A stretch of DNA of 36,049 bases from an uncultured Clostridia bacterium. Its GTDB lineage: Bacteria > Bacillota > Clostridia > Peptostreptococcales > Anaerovoracaceae. Shown piece after piece: positions 1-7,520 of the stretch. Both the position numbers and the translations under genes were made by a program. The stretch spans positions 1 to 36,049 of the forward strand of contig CALXBQ010000028.1 of NCBI GenBank assembly GCA_944386595.1, in the 5' to 3' direction. The notes beneath the pieces were generated by a model. It was given only the letters and a program-made list of their open reading frames with translations. It did not search any database and was not told the DNA's origin. Every line of letters starts with the position of its first letter. Within the stretch, counting starts at the first letter, position 1.

Positions 1-9
1 AAACCCCGG

Positions 10-63
10 ACAACAAAACAGGCGGTATGCTGCCCTCTCCGGGAGCATACCGCCGTTTGTTGT
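10..63. terminator. Long inverted repeat, possible terminator at the window edge
   Basis: An 11-bp perfect stem (GGCGGTATGCT at 21-31 with AGCATACCGCC at 44-54) is extended outward by an A/T-rich arm (ACAACAAA at 10-17 with TTTGTTGT at 56-63) around a 12-nt loop. The U-rich right arm fits a terminator for a gene to the left of the window. There is no clean T run after the stem, so it may instead be a structured flank of the adjacent IS200-type remnant. Confidence 0.4.
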
Positions 64-65
64 CA

Positions 66-86
66 GCAGCCCGTTTCACGGTCTGC
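66..86 (+). repeat. Left-end imperfect palindrome of the IS200-type element
   Basis: The stem is GCAG-C-CCG (66-73) with CGG-T-CTGC (79-86), with a single C70/T82 mismatch and loop TTTCA (74-78). The loop is identical to that of the right-end hairpin at 612-630, as expected if one TnpA recognises both ends. It lies only about 25 bp before the first recognisable tnpA codon, which suggests that the gene start has been deleted. Confidence 0.55.
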
Positions 87-110
87 GTGTAGTTCCTTGT
101 AAACTGACCT

Positions 111-529
111 AAATGGAATTGCAAATATCACATTGTCTTTGCGCCGAAGTACAGAAGAATGGTTTTCTACGGCGAGAAAAGATAGCAGTAGGAAAAATTC
201 TTAGACAGCTTTGCGAGTGGAAAGGTGTAAAAATAGTTACTGCGGAGTTGTGCCCTGACCACGTGCACATGCTTGTGGAGATACCTCCGAAGATGGCAGT
301 GTCAAGCTTCATGGGGTACCTCAAAGGGAAGAGCACAACGATGATATACGAGCAATTCCCCGAGCTGAAGTATAAATACAGAAACCGGGAGTTTTGGTGC
401 AAAGGATATTACGTTGATACAGTGGGGAAAAATGAAGGGCGAATTGCGGAGTATATCAAGCACCAACTCGAGGAAGATTAATTGGGAGAGCAATTAAGAA
501 TCCCAATGGCAGACAAGAAGAAAAAGTAA
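111..529 (+). pseudogene. tnpA: tnpA, IS200/IS605 transposase, frameshifted and truncated
   Basis: This is a relic of the small HUH single-strand transposase of IS200/IS605 elements. Frame 111 encodes KWNCKYHIVFAPKYRR and ends at a TAG at 183-185. The downstream frame (113-481) carries the rest, including the HUH motif in CPDHVHMLV and the catalytic Tyr region GYYVDTVG. The frameshift therefore falls around 165-185. The 5' end is missing: an in-frame TGA lies at 105-107 and no start codon precedes the conserved KWNCKYH block. After the TAA at 479-481 the same frame continues as LGEQLRIP to a stop at 527-529, which suggests a nonsense change in the C-terminal tail. The ATG at 113 opens the wrong frame for the N-terminal block and is not a credible start. 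Confidence 0.85.
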
Positions 530-745
530 GATAGTAGCACGCAGCTGTCAGACTGCATTACGTGTTGCACGCGTACCGCGAGGAGCAAGGGCTATGCCCG
601 CATCTGAAAAACCCCGCGTTTCACGCGGGGATGGTTTTTTGCCGTAAACGCAGCGGAACCAGGATGAAAATATGTGATTTGTAAAAAATACAATATCATT
701 TTACAGATATTTTTCAAAAATACAAACAACTCACTCAGATATTGT
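530..745. other. Gene-free stretch between the IS remnant and the first operon
   Basis: No coding region was supported from 530 to 850. Positions 530-640 are structured IS right-end sequence, with several GCAG/CTGC- and CGTG/CACG-type short complementary segments. Positions 641-745 are A/T-rich leader DNA upstream of the promoter, with no recognisable riboswitch or tRNA. Confidence 0.5.
612..635 (+). repeat. Right-end hairpin of the IS200-type element, terminator-like
   Basis: A perfect 7-bp stem CCCCGCG/CGCGGGG (612-618, 624-630) encloses loop TTTCA and is followed by ATGG and a T run at 635-640. It matches the left-end hairpin loop and can also act as a rho-independent terminator separating the element from the downstream operon. 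A smaller GGGC/GCCC hairpin lies just upstream, around 588-597. Confidence 0.6.
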
Positions 746-775
746 TTGAAAATTAGAGTATAATAAGGTTATAAT
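746..775 (+). promoter_or_regulatory. Sigma-A-type promoter of the M20/oxidoreductase operon
   Basis: A -35 TTGAAA (746-751) and a -10 TATAAT (770-775) are separated by 18 bp. Transcription would start near 782, giving a leader of about 70 nt before the gene at 851. A second TATAAT at 759-764 has no good -35. Confidence 0.6.
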
Positions 776-850
776 ATTAACTATAGTAATGAATCGTTTG
801 TCCTGAACATGCTTATGTACGGGGCAGAACGGGAAGAGGATTTATCCGTT

Positions 851-1888
851 ATGAAAAGAATATCCGTAGCGCTGCTTGGCTTTGGCGTGGCAGGCCAGGC
901 ATTTTCGCGTATTCTCCTTAAAACTCACGACGCTATATTGAGAGATACCGGTTATGATGCCGTTGTTACTGCTATAGTAACAGGCTCCAGGGGAACTCTT
1001 TACAATCCGCAGGGACTTGATCTTGCGGAAGCTTTAAGGCAGATGAACGAAGAAGGAAGGTTCGATGAAAAGAGCCCGGACTTTTCTTCGATGAACGCTT
1101 TTGAGATTGTAGACACGGCGGAGTACGACGTGGTTTGTGAGCTCACGCCTCTCAATATCGAGACGGGACTTCCAGCAGCCGATCATATTCGCAGAGCTTT
1201 GAACAGGGGAAAGCATGTGATATCGGCAAACAAGGGACCTGTTGCCAGATTCTACAGGGAACTTAAAAATCTTGCAGGAGAAAAGGGAGTATGTCTCTTT
1301 TTTGAAACCACCGTGATGGCAGGAACGCCTCTTCTCAATCTGGCCGACGAATGTCTGCCTTACTGCAAGGTAGACAGGATTGAAGGCATACTCAATGCGA
1401 CGACCAATTATATACTTAAAGAGATGGCAAAGGGTGTACCTGAGGATGAGATTGTAAGAAGGGGAAGAGAAGAGGGCTTTATGGAAGCCGACATATCCAT
1501 GGATACCGAAGGCTGGGATGCGACGGCAAAGCTTACGGTTCTTATGAACGTTCTCATGGATGCAGGCGTTACTCCTGACGATATAGACAGAACGGGCATC
1601 GGCTCCGTTACGGCGGAAGATATTAAAAAAGCCGCCGAAAGGGGAAATGACATTAAACTTATGTGCACGGCGGAAAGGACTGCGGACGGAAAGATTTACG
1701 GAAAGGTCGCTCCTGAGGAGATACCTGACCGGGATGTTTTCTCCGATGAAAATCTTGTAGCCGTCGTTTCGCTGTATACGGATCTCATGGGTAAGATTAC
1801 CGTGCTCCAGTACGGACTTGAGACGACACAGACAGGATACGGAGTCTTTTCCGACCTGATAAGAGTTATAAAAAATATATCCAGATAG
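851..1888 (+). CDS. Homoserine dehydrogenase family NAD(P)-dependent oxidoreductase
   Basis: A 345-aa cytosolic oxidoreductase related to homoserine dehydrogenase, which interconverts aspartate semialdehyde and homoserine. The N-terminal Rossmann segment reads ALLGFGVAGQAF. The family blocks GKHVISANKGPVA, GILNATTNYILKEM and DTEGWDATAKL are present; they carry the conserved catalytic-domain lysines and the family's NATTNYIL signature. The protein ends after the catalytic domain and lacks the C-terminal ACT regulatory domain of the common ~400-430-aa enzyme. ATG 851 is preferred over the upstream ATG at 809 because AGAGGA (835-840) lies 10 nt before it and the protein then begins at the Rossmann strand. 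It heads the operon and is followed 24 nt later by an M20 hydrolase, a catabolic context rather than threonine biosynthesis. The true substrate is uncertain. Confidence 0.8.
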   Translation: MKRISVALLGFGVAGQAFSRILLKTHDAILRDTGYDAVVTAIVTGSRGTLYNPQGLDLAEALRQMNEEGRFDEKSPDFSSMNAFEIVDTAEYDVVCELTPLNIETGLPAADHIRRALNRGKHVISANKGPVARFYRELKNLAGEKGVCLFFETTVMAGTPLLNLADECLPYCKVDRIEGILNATTNYILKEMAKGVPEDEIVRRGREEGFMEADISMDTEGWDATAKLTVLMNVLMDAGVTPDDIDRTGIGSVTAEDIKKAAERGNDIKLMCTAERTADGKIYGKVAPEEIPDRDVFSDENLVAVVSLYTDLMGKITVLQYGLETTQTGYGVFSDLIRVIKNISR

Positions 1889-1912
1889 TTTTACAGAAAA
1901 GAGGAATGCAAC

Positions 1913-3565
1913 ATGGAAGAAAGAATTATGGAAATCCTGAAGACCCTTGTTTCTATGAAGAGCGTAAGCTGCTCCACGGTAGAGCAGGAACCGGCGGAAT
2001 GGTTTGCCGGATTCTTTAAGGCTATGCCTTATTTCGAGAAGCACCCTGAGGATACCGGACTTTATGAAATTCCGGACGATCCTTACGGAAGAAAGATTCC
2101 TTACGCTCTTATCAGAGGTAAGAAGAAGGATACGGTTCTTCTCAGCGGACATTTTGACGTAGTATCCACGGAGGAGTACGGAAAGGCCGAACCGTGGGCG
2201 TACGAAGTCGGCTCAAAGCTGGAAGAACTTCTCGAAGATATGTTTGAAAAGGACGGAGATACGGAGAGCATGGAGGCGCTTAAGTCGGGAGAATGGCTCT
2301 GGGGAAGAGGCGTTGCCGACATGAAGGGCGGTCTTTCCCTTCACGCTGCACTCTTTGAGGAATATGCAAAGAAGGCGGAGTCGGAAGAACTCGAAGGAAG
2401 CATTCTGTTCATGCCGGTGCCTGACGAGGAGTCATATTCTGCCGGAATGAGAAACGGAATAAACATCCTCAGGATGTTCCAGGACAAGTACGATTTGAAC
2501 TACAAGCTTCTCATCGATCCGGAACCAACCGCCTGCAAGAACGGAACGCAGATTATGTCAATAGGAACCGTAGGAAAGGTTATGCCTGCGATTATCGTTC
2601 AGGGCAAGAAAGGCCATGCCGGACACTGCTATGAGGGATTCTCGGCGCTGAACATAATGTCCGACATCTACCTCAGGACAAACGGCTCGCTGGAGTTTTC
2701 GGAAGTTTACGAGGATGAGGCATCCGTACCGCCTACATGGGCAAACATGAGAGATATGAAGCCGGGATACGACGTATCCATTCCGCACAGGGCATACGGT
2801 TACTTCACCGCTCTCAATTTCGGAATGACACCGGAGGAAATTCTGAACAAGCTCAGAAGAATCTGCACCGAAGCCTTTGAGACCCAGGTTGAAAAGCTTA
2901 ACGGCGAATATCAGCAGTATAAGACAATGAACAAGGCTGAGGTTATGGACAAAATCTACTACGAGCCTTGTGTAAAGACATTCGTTGAGCTCTGCGACGA
3001 GTTAAGAAAGACTCACGGAGAGGAATTCGATAAATTCTACAGCGATGCGCGGGCAAAAGCCGTAGCCAGGGTCAACAGCGGTGAAAGCAACTTCCCGAGC
3101 GCCACTGTGGAGATGATGGAGGCGGTTCTTGATTATTCGGGAATTCAGTATCCGCTTGTTCTCTTAGGATTTGCACCTCCTTACTATCCGCCTACCCACA
3201 GCAATCTGGTAAAGGGTAAGGAAGGATACGGAACCAAGGCCTACGAGTTTGCAAAGAAGATGTCGGAAGACGATTTCGGACAGAAGCTGGGATATGAAAA
3301 CTTCTTCATGGGAATATCCGACCTGAGCTACAGCGCCATAACTTCGCCTTTCGACTACGAGAAATACTCGGATAACACACCTCTTTGGGGTGACTCATAC
3401 AACATGGATTTTGAGGCGATGGAGAAGATTGCAATTCCGGGAATAATTTACGGACCTATTGGTGTCAATTACCATCAGTATTCCGAAAGAGTCAACAAGG
3501 AGAGCCTGCTTAAGGTTATGCCCGAGACGACGAAAGCTCTCATAGAGTATATGTGGACGCTATAG
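1913..3565 (+). CDS. RocB-like M20 family metallohydrolase (paralogue A)
   Basis: A 550-aa member of the large RocB-like branch of the M20 metallopeptidase/amidohydrolase superfamily, about 150 aa longer than ArgE/DapE-type M20 enzymes. RocB is linked genetically to arginine use in Bacillus, but its reaction is not established. Visible di-zinc site elements are H80/D82 (GHFDVV), D136 (GRGVADMKGG), E172/E173 (PDEES), an acidic ligand in DPEPT, and a C-terminal His in NYHQYSERV. All are retained, so it should be active. There is no signal peptide, so it is cytosolic. The start is supported by AGAGGAA about 8 nt upstream. It is the most divergent of the three RocB-like paralogues here; B and C share extra motifs (DTVG, YLFGRG, DMKSG). 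Confidence 0.82.
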   Translation: MEERIMEILKTLVSMKSVSCSTVEQEPAEWFAGFFKAMPYFEKHPEDTGLYEIPDDPYGRKIPYALIRGKKKDTVLLSGHFDVVSTEEYGKAEPWAYEVGSKLEELLEDMFEKDGDTESMEALKSGEWLWGRGVADMKGGLSLHAALFEEYAKKAESEELEGSILFMPVPDEESYSAGMRNGINILRMFQDKYDLNYKLLIDPEPTACKNGTQIMSIGTVGKVMPAIIVQGKKGHAGHCYEGFSALNIMSDIYLRTNGSLEFSEVYEDEASVPPTWANMRDMKPGYDVSIPHRAYGYFTALNFGMTPEEILNKLRRICTEAFETQVEKLNGEYQQYKTMNKAEVMDKIYYEPCVKTFVELCDELRKTHGEEFDKFYSDARAKAVARVNSGESNFPSATVEMMEAVLDYSGIQYPLVLLGFAPPYYPPTHSNLVKGKEGYGTKAYEFAKKMSEDDFGQKLGYENFFMGISDLSYSAITSPFDYEKYSDNTPLWGDSYNMDFEAMEKIAIPGIIYGPIGVNYHQYSERVNKESLLKVMPETTKALIEYMWTL

Positions 3566-3593
3566 AGCAAACTACCGGTACGGAACATATGAC

Positions 3594-3599
3594 AGGAGG
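3594..3599 (+). promoter_or_regulatory. Shine-Dalgarno that selects a TTG start
   Basis: AGGAGG at 3594-3599 overlaps an in-frame GTG (3599-3601), so that GTG cannot be the initiation codon. The next in-frame start, TTG at 3608-3610, sits 8 nt downstream at ideal spacing. Confidence 0.75.
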
Positions 3600-3607
3600 T
3601 GAGACCG

Positions 3608-4837
3608 TTGGGTCACGAAATAACCAGGGAGAACTACGTAAAGCTTCTTCGTAAGCTTGTTTCCATAAAGAGCCCGTATTTTCATGAAGACGAGGTCATG
3701 GAGTTTGTAAACGGGTGGTTTGGCGAAAGGAAAATCCCTGCGGAGATTCACACGTTTTATGAAGGTAAGGAAACAAAGTTCCACGGCAAAAATGTGGTCG
3801 GAATGATGGACAGCGGCAGGCCGGGTCCCGTGATATATCTCGGAGGTCATCTCGATACGGTATCTCTTTGCAACGGCTGGGAAACTCCACCATACGAGGG
3901 AGTAGTAAAGGGAGACTATCTCTACGGAGTCGGCGCCCTCGATATGAAATCGGGATGTACGGCCATCATGCTTGCTCTTGAAAAGTTTGCAGAGGAATAT
4001 TACAGGACCGGAAACTTCAGAGGAAAGGTAATCTATCACCTGGTTTCCGACGAAGAAGGCCCTTACGGTCTCGGAACCGTTTTCATAATAAACGACAGGA
4101 TTCACAACGTGGCCGAGGATGCGGATTTTGCCATAATAGCCGAGCCGTCTTCAGGTTTTGCCGGGGTACCTCATCCGTGCATATGTCTCGGAGCGCGGGG
4201 CGGATACAACTATACCATCAAAGTGTGGGGAAAGTCGGCCCATGCGGCAACACCTGAGCTTGGCATAAACGCCATGGTGGATGCTGCGGCCATAGTTTCC
4301 GAGCTTGAAAAGATTCCGCCGATGAAGGATGACAAACTGGGCAGATCAACCCCGTGCGTCATAGGAATGAACGGCGGCGGAGCGGCATGCAGTGTTCCCG
4401 ATTACGCTGAGGTGGAGATATTCCATCACACGGTGAGGGGCGAAACGCAACAGACGATAATGGATCGCGTCAATAAGGCAATAGAAGCGGCAAACATAAG
4501 ATCCAGGGTTGAGGTGGAGTTCAGACAGTCACCAGCCGAAGGATTTGACGGAGGATTTGACGCTTATTGCATAAACGAAGAAGAACCGCTTTTAAAGGAG
4601 CTTGAAAAAAGCGTGGAGAAGGTATGTGGAAGAGAAGCAAACCTTGCGTATTTTCAAAGCATAGGAGATTTCAACCACATTGGAGGAAAGCTGGGAATTC
4701 CGACAGTTCTGTTCGGTCCGGACGGCGAGAATTTCCACAGCAGCGAGGAGAGGGTAGACCTTAATTCAGCGCTGGAAATCACCGAAATTATTAGCCAGTT
4801 CTTAACAGATGTCTTAAGCACAGGAGGAGAAAAATGA
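3608..4837 (+). CDS. ArgE/DapE-type M20 family metallopeptidase
   Basis: A 409-aa M20 hydrolase of ordinary length. The family includes acetylornithine deacetylase, succinyl-diaminopimelate desuccinylase and di/tripeptidases. Metal-site motifs are H81/D83 (GGHLDTV), D112 (GALDMKSG), E149/E150 (SDEEG), an acidic ligand in AEPSS and the C-terminal FHSSEERV histidine. The dimerisation-domain sequence GKSAHAATPELGINAM, typical of the lid domain, is present. The start is a TTG chosen by the ribosome-binding site at 3594. Its stop overlaps the next gene's ATG (ATGA at 4834-4837), indicating translational coupling to RocB-like paralogue B. It most probably removes an acyl group or a terminal residue from an amino-acid conjugate; the substrate cannot be deduced. 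Confidence 0.85.
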   Translation: MGHEITRENYVKLLRKLVSIKSPYFHEDEVMEFVNGWFGERKIPAEIHTFYEGKETKFHGKNVVGMMDSGRPGPVIYLGGHLDTVSLCNGWETPPYEGVVKGDYLYGVGALDMKSGCTAIMLALEKFAEEYYRTGNFRGKVIYHLVSDEEGPYGLGTVFIINDRIHNVAEDADFAIIAEPSSGFAGVPHPCICLGARGGYNYTIKVWGKSAHAATPELGINAMVDAAAIVSELEKIPPMKDDKLGRSTPCVIGMNGGGAACSVPDYAEVEIFHHTVRGETQQTIMDRVNKAIEAANIRSRVEVEFRQSPAEGFDGGFDAYCINEEEPLLKELEKSVEKVCGREANLAYFQSIGDFNHIGGKLGIPTVLFGPDGENFHSSEERVDLNSALEITEIISQFLTDVLSTGGEK

Positions 4838-6480
4838 ACGCAGATTTAAGCAAGAGAATCAAAGAAATTGCGTTGGAGCTCGTGGCTCAGAAAAGCATCG
4901 TCGAGACTGACGACGAGGTCACAATGACCGAAAAAGTGTACGAGATAATGGGCAGAATGGACTATTTCAAAAAGCATCCCGAAAAGCTCTACTACGTACC
5001 GGTAAAGAATGACAGATGGAACAGGAAGATCGTCGTTGCCATCGTAAACGGTGAGAAAGCCCCGAGCAAGAAAACCGTCGTTTTCATAGGACATACGGAC
5101 ACCGTCGGAATTTCAGACTACGGCAACCTGAGCGAATACGCTACAAAGCCTGAGGTTCTGGCCGAAAAGCTCAAGGAAGTAAATCTTAAGCAGGAAGTTC
5201 TGGACGACATGGCTTCCGGAAAGTACCTGTTCGGACGCGGAATATTCGATATGAAATCAGGCGATGCCAATATCATGGCCATTATGGAGATGATTTCCGC
5301 AGACGTAGAAAACTTCGAAGGCAATATCATCTTTGCCGCAGTGTGCGACGAGGAGGGTAATTCGAGCGGAATGCTTGCCTTCGTACCTGAACTCATCAGA
5401 CTGCGCAAGGAGTGCGGATATGATTATCAGGCAGTCCTGGACCCTGATTATATCGCACCTGCATATGCGGGAGACCCTAACATCTATCAGTACATAGGAA
5501 CGGTAGGAAAGCTGATGCCTACGTTCTTCGTTGTGGGTAAGGAAACTCATGTCGGAGAGTCATTCAGCGGACTCGATCCTAACCAGGTGGCAGCCGAAAT
5601 TACAAGAAGACTTAATCTTAATCCTGAGTTTTCGGACGTTGTGGAAGGTGAGGTTACGCTGCCTCCTATCACTTTGAAGCAGAGAGACCTTAAGACCGAA
5701 TATTCGGTTCAGACGGCGAAGAGCACTATTCTGTTCTTTAACTACGCCACCCACTGCAGCACGCCGAGCCAGGTTATGGATAAAATGGTAAAGGCCGCTC
5801 AGGAGTGCTTTGAGGAAGTAGTTAAGACTCTCAACGAAAGATACGAGAAGTTCTGTCACATGTCTTCCAGAGACTATGTAGCTCTTCCGTGGAAGGCAAG
5901 AACCATGAGCTATCACGATCTCTATACCGCAGTAAAGAAAGAGATAGGTGACAAGCTTGACGATATGGTGGCAGAGGTTGTGAAGGAGGTCGTAGCCGAC
6001 GAAAGATATGACTCCAGAGACAAAACCCTTAAGGTGGTGGAATACGTACACTCGCTGTGGTCGGATAAGGACCCTGTTGTTATCGTATATCTCACGCCTC
6101 CTTACTATCCACATATATATGTTGAGGGATCAAGGGACAACGAAAAGGCACTTCTTGAGGCTGTAAATTATGCCGTAAGCACGACAAAGTGCGACTACAG
6201 TCTGGTTCAGAAGAAGTTCCTCCCTTGCATTTCGGATCTGAGCTATGCTTCCGCGCCTAAGGAAAAGGAGGCACTGGACGCTCTGAAGCAGAACATGCCG
6301 GGATTCGGCGAAATATACGATCTGCCTCTGGAGGACATGCAGGCGCTGGACCTTCCGGTTGCAGACATAGGCTCATACGGAAAGGATGCTCACCAGTTTA
6401 CCGAAAGAGTTGAAACGGTATACAGCTATGAGGTTCTTCCAGAGATTCTTTACAAAACCACAATGGAACTTTTGAAGTAG
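4834..6480 (+). CDS. RocB-like M20 family metallohydrolase (paralogue B)
   Basis: A 548-aa RocB-like M20 enzyme. Putative zinc ligands are H87/D89 (GHTDTVG), D139 (YLFGRGIFDMKSG), E173/E174 (CDEEG), an aspartate in LDPDY, and the C-terminal His in DAHQFTERV. The segment VGKETHVGESFSGLDPN matches paralogue C (GKEAHVGQAFSAFDPN), and both carry PPI(T/S)LKQ further on, so B and C appear to be a closer pair than A. Translation is coupled to the preceding M20 gene by an ATGA overlap and has its own AGGAGGAG site. No signal peptide or membrane segment is present. All expected catalytic residues are present. Confidence 0.82.
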   Translation: MNADLSKRIKEIALELVAQKSIVETDDEVTMTEKVYEIMGRMDYFKKHPEKLYYVPVKNDRWNRKIVVAIVNGEKAPSKKTVVFIGHTDTVGISDYGNLSEYATKPEVLAEKLKEVNLKQEVLDDMASGKYLFGRGIFDMKSGDANIMAIMEMISADVENFEGNIIFAAVCDEEGNSSGMLAFVPELIRLRKECGYDYQAVLDPDYIAPAYAGDPNIYQYIGTVGKLMPTFFVVGKETHVGESFSGLDPNQVAAEITRRLNLNPEFSDVVEGEVTLPPITLKQRDLKTEYSVQTAKSTILFFNYATHCSTPSQVMDKMVKAAQECFEEVVKTLNERYEKFCHMSSRDYVALPWKARTMSYHDLYTAVKKEIGDKLDDMVAEVVKEVVADERYDSRDKTLKVVEYVHSLWSDKDPVVIVYLTPPYYPHIYVEGSRDNEKALLEAVNYAVSTTKCDYSLVQKKFLPCISDLSYASAPKEKEALDALKQNMPGFGEIYDLPLEDMQALDLPVADIGSYGKDAHQFTERVETVYSYEVLPEILYKTTMELLK

Positions 6481-6506
6481 AATAAAACAAAAGATTTTTA
6501 TCCGTC

Positions 6507-6538
6507 TCTCCGGTCCGGCCGCATCCGGGCCGGGGAGA
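6507..6538 (+). promoter_or_regulatory. GC-rich hairpin inside the operon
   Basis: TCTCC (6507-6511) and CCGGCC (6515-6520) pair with GGCCGG (6528-6533) and GGAGA (6534-6538), leaving a 3-nt bulge and a 7-nt loop. It lies in the only sizeable gap (80 nt) of the 851-10845 operon, directly before the regulator gene. There is no T run after it, so it could be an mRNA processing or stability element, or an attenuator, rather than a full terminator. Confidence 0.45.
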
Positions 6539-6560
6539 ATAGGTAAACACCGCAGGAAAG

Positions 6561-7520
6561 ATGGAGAATAGGAAATTAAGAGTGGACCTGTACGGCAATG
6601 TCCGGATCCTTTTCGGGGACGAGGATATTACCGGCAGGATAAGCAAGAAGTCAATGGGTGTCATAGCCTTTCTTCTCAGCTCTCCGGAGGAGGCAGTATC
6701 GAAGAACACCCTGAAAAACCTGTTCTGGATCGACGCGGGGGATAAGGCTTCCTATAACCTCAGATTCAACCTTTGGAACATTAAAAAATGTGTACCCGAG
6801 ATAGAAGGAGAAACGCTGATTATCAGCGACAGAACCAGGTGCATGATAAATCCGGAATACCCGGTAGAAAAAGGCACTTTAAGCCGTATATATGAAGGTA
6901 CATCGATAGATATGGAGGAGTGCCTTGAGGAAATTCTGAAGCTGAAGCCTACACAGCTGACCTATATGGAAAATTTTGCACTTAAGGACAGCGATGAATT
7001 TAATGACTGGCTTATTCTTGAGAGAAACAGGAGAGAACGTAAGCTGGTGCAGTTCCTCTACAGCCTTGCCGATTACCTTGAAGACAGAGGCAGGCTTCAG
7101 GAGCTTTTGGAGATACTTGGCAGAATTGCATTCCTGTCACCCTTTGAGGACGACGTGTGCATAAGGGTTATGAAGACCTATTACAGGCAGGGAAATCCGG
7201 GCAAGGCTCTGGCGGAATACAGACGGTACGTCTCGCTTCTCAGAAAGGAGCTGGGAGCCGGGCCTTCGGCAAGGGTAAACATGTGCCGAGATATGATAGC
7301 AGGGGAACGGGCGGAGGATAATGACGATCCGATGACAGTAACCTTAAGTCCGGGAAGTGAGGATTTTTCGGGAGCCTTGGAGCTGCTGGAGGCTATTCTT
7401 GCGAATTTGGACAGGAGAGTGCGCGTGTGCGCAGACAAAACAGACAGAAAATCAGCTGAATTATTTGAGCGATTTGAGAAAACCGGACTCATAGAAGTGC
7501 GAGGAGGACAAACAATATGA
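6561..7520 (+). CDS. BTAD-domain transcriptional regulator (SARP-like)
   Basis: A 319-aa regulator. Residues 1 to ~95 resemble a winged-helix DNA-binding domain (VDLYGNVRILFGDEDI opening, then KSMGVIAFLLSSP and NLRFNLWNIKK helices). Residues ~110-255 form a bacterial transcriptional activator domain of TPR-like helices, ending in the typical ALAEYRRYVSLLRKELGAGPS. The last ~60 residues match nothing I recognise. No sensor kinase or ATPase domain is attached. It sits in the middle of the catabolic operon, after the hairpin at 6507-6538, and overlaps the amidohydrolase start by 4 nt (ATGA), so it is co-translated with the enzymes and probably regulates this or the neighbouring operon. BTAD regulators are best known from actinomycete secondary metabolism; short forms also occur in Firmicutes. 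Confidence 0.78.
   Translation: MENRKLRVDLYGNVRILFGDEDITGRISKKSMGVIAFLLSSPEEAVSKNTLKNLFWIDAGDKASYNLRFNLWNIKKCVPEIEGETLIISDRTRCMINPEYPVEKGTLSRIYEGTSIDMEECLEEILKLKPTQLTYMENFALKDSDEFNDWLILERNRRERKLVQFLYSLADYLEDRGRLQELLEILGRIAFLSPFEDDVCIRVMKTYYRQGNPGKALAEYRRYVSLLRKELGAGPSARVNMCRDMIAGERAEDNDDPMTVTLSPGSEDFSGALELLEAILANLDRRVRVCADKTDRKSAELFERFEKTGLIEVRGGQTI

Larger units (their letters stand above)
64..640 (+). mobile_element. IS200/IS605-family insertion sequence remnant
   Basis: A single HUH-transposase gene is flanked by two short hairpins with the same TTTCA loop, one at 66-86 and one at 612-630. IS200/IS605 elements have no terminal inverted repeats and are instead recognised by TnpA through subterminal hairpins like these. 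No tnpB is present. The transposase gene is damaged, so the copy is probably immobile unless TnpA is supplied in trans. The outer boundaries are estimated from the hairpins; the cleavage sites were not identified. Confidence 0.65.

Noticed and set aside
113-481. Intact 122-aa transposase starting at ATG 113
   Set aside because: The conserved N-terminal block KWNCKYHIVFAPKYRR is encoded in a different frame (from 111) over the same bases, so the ATG at 113 opens an out-of-frame reading and the gene is frameshifted.
532-600. Possible omega-RNA of a TnpB system near the IS right end
   Set aside because: The stretch is structured, but no tnpB gene or fragment is present and I cannot match the fold to a known omega-RNA, so it is left as IS end sequence.
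1034-2152. 372-aa minus-strand open frame
   Set aside because: It is antisense to the homoserine-dehydrogenase-like gene and the first M20 gene, both with clear family motifs, and its translation shows no family features.
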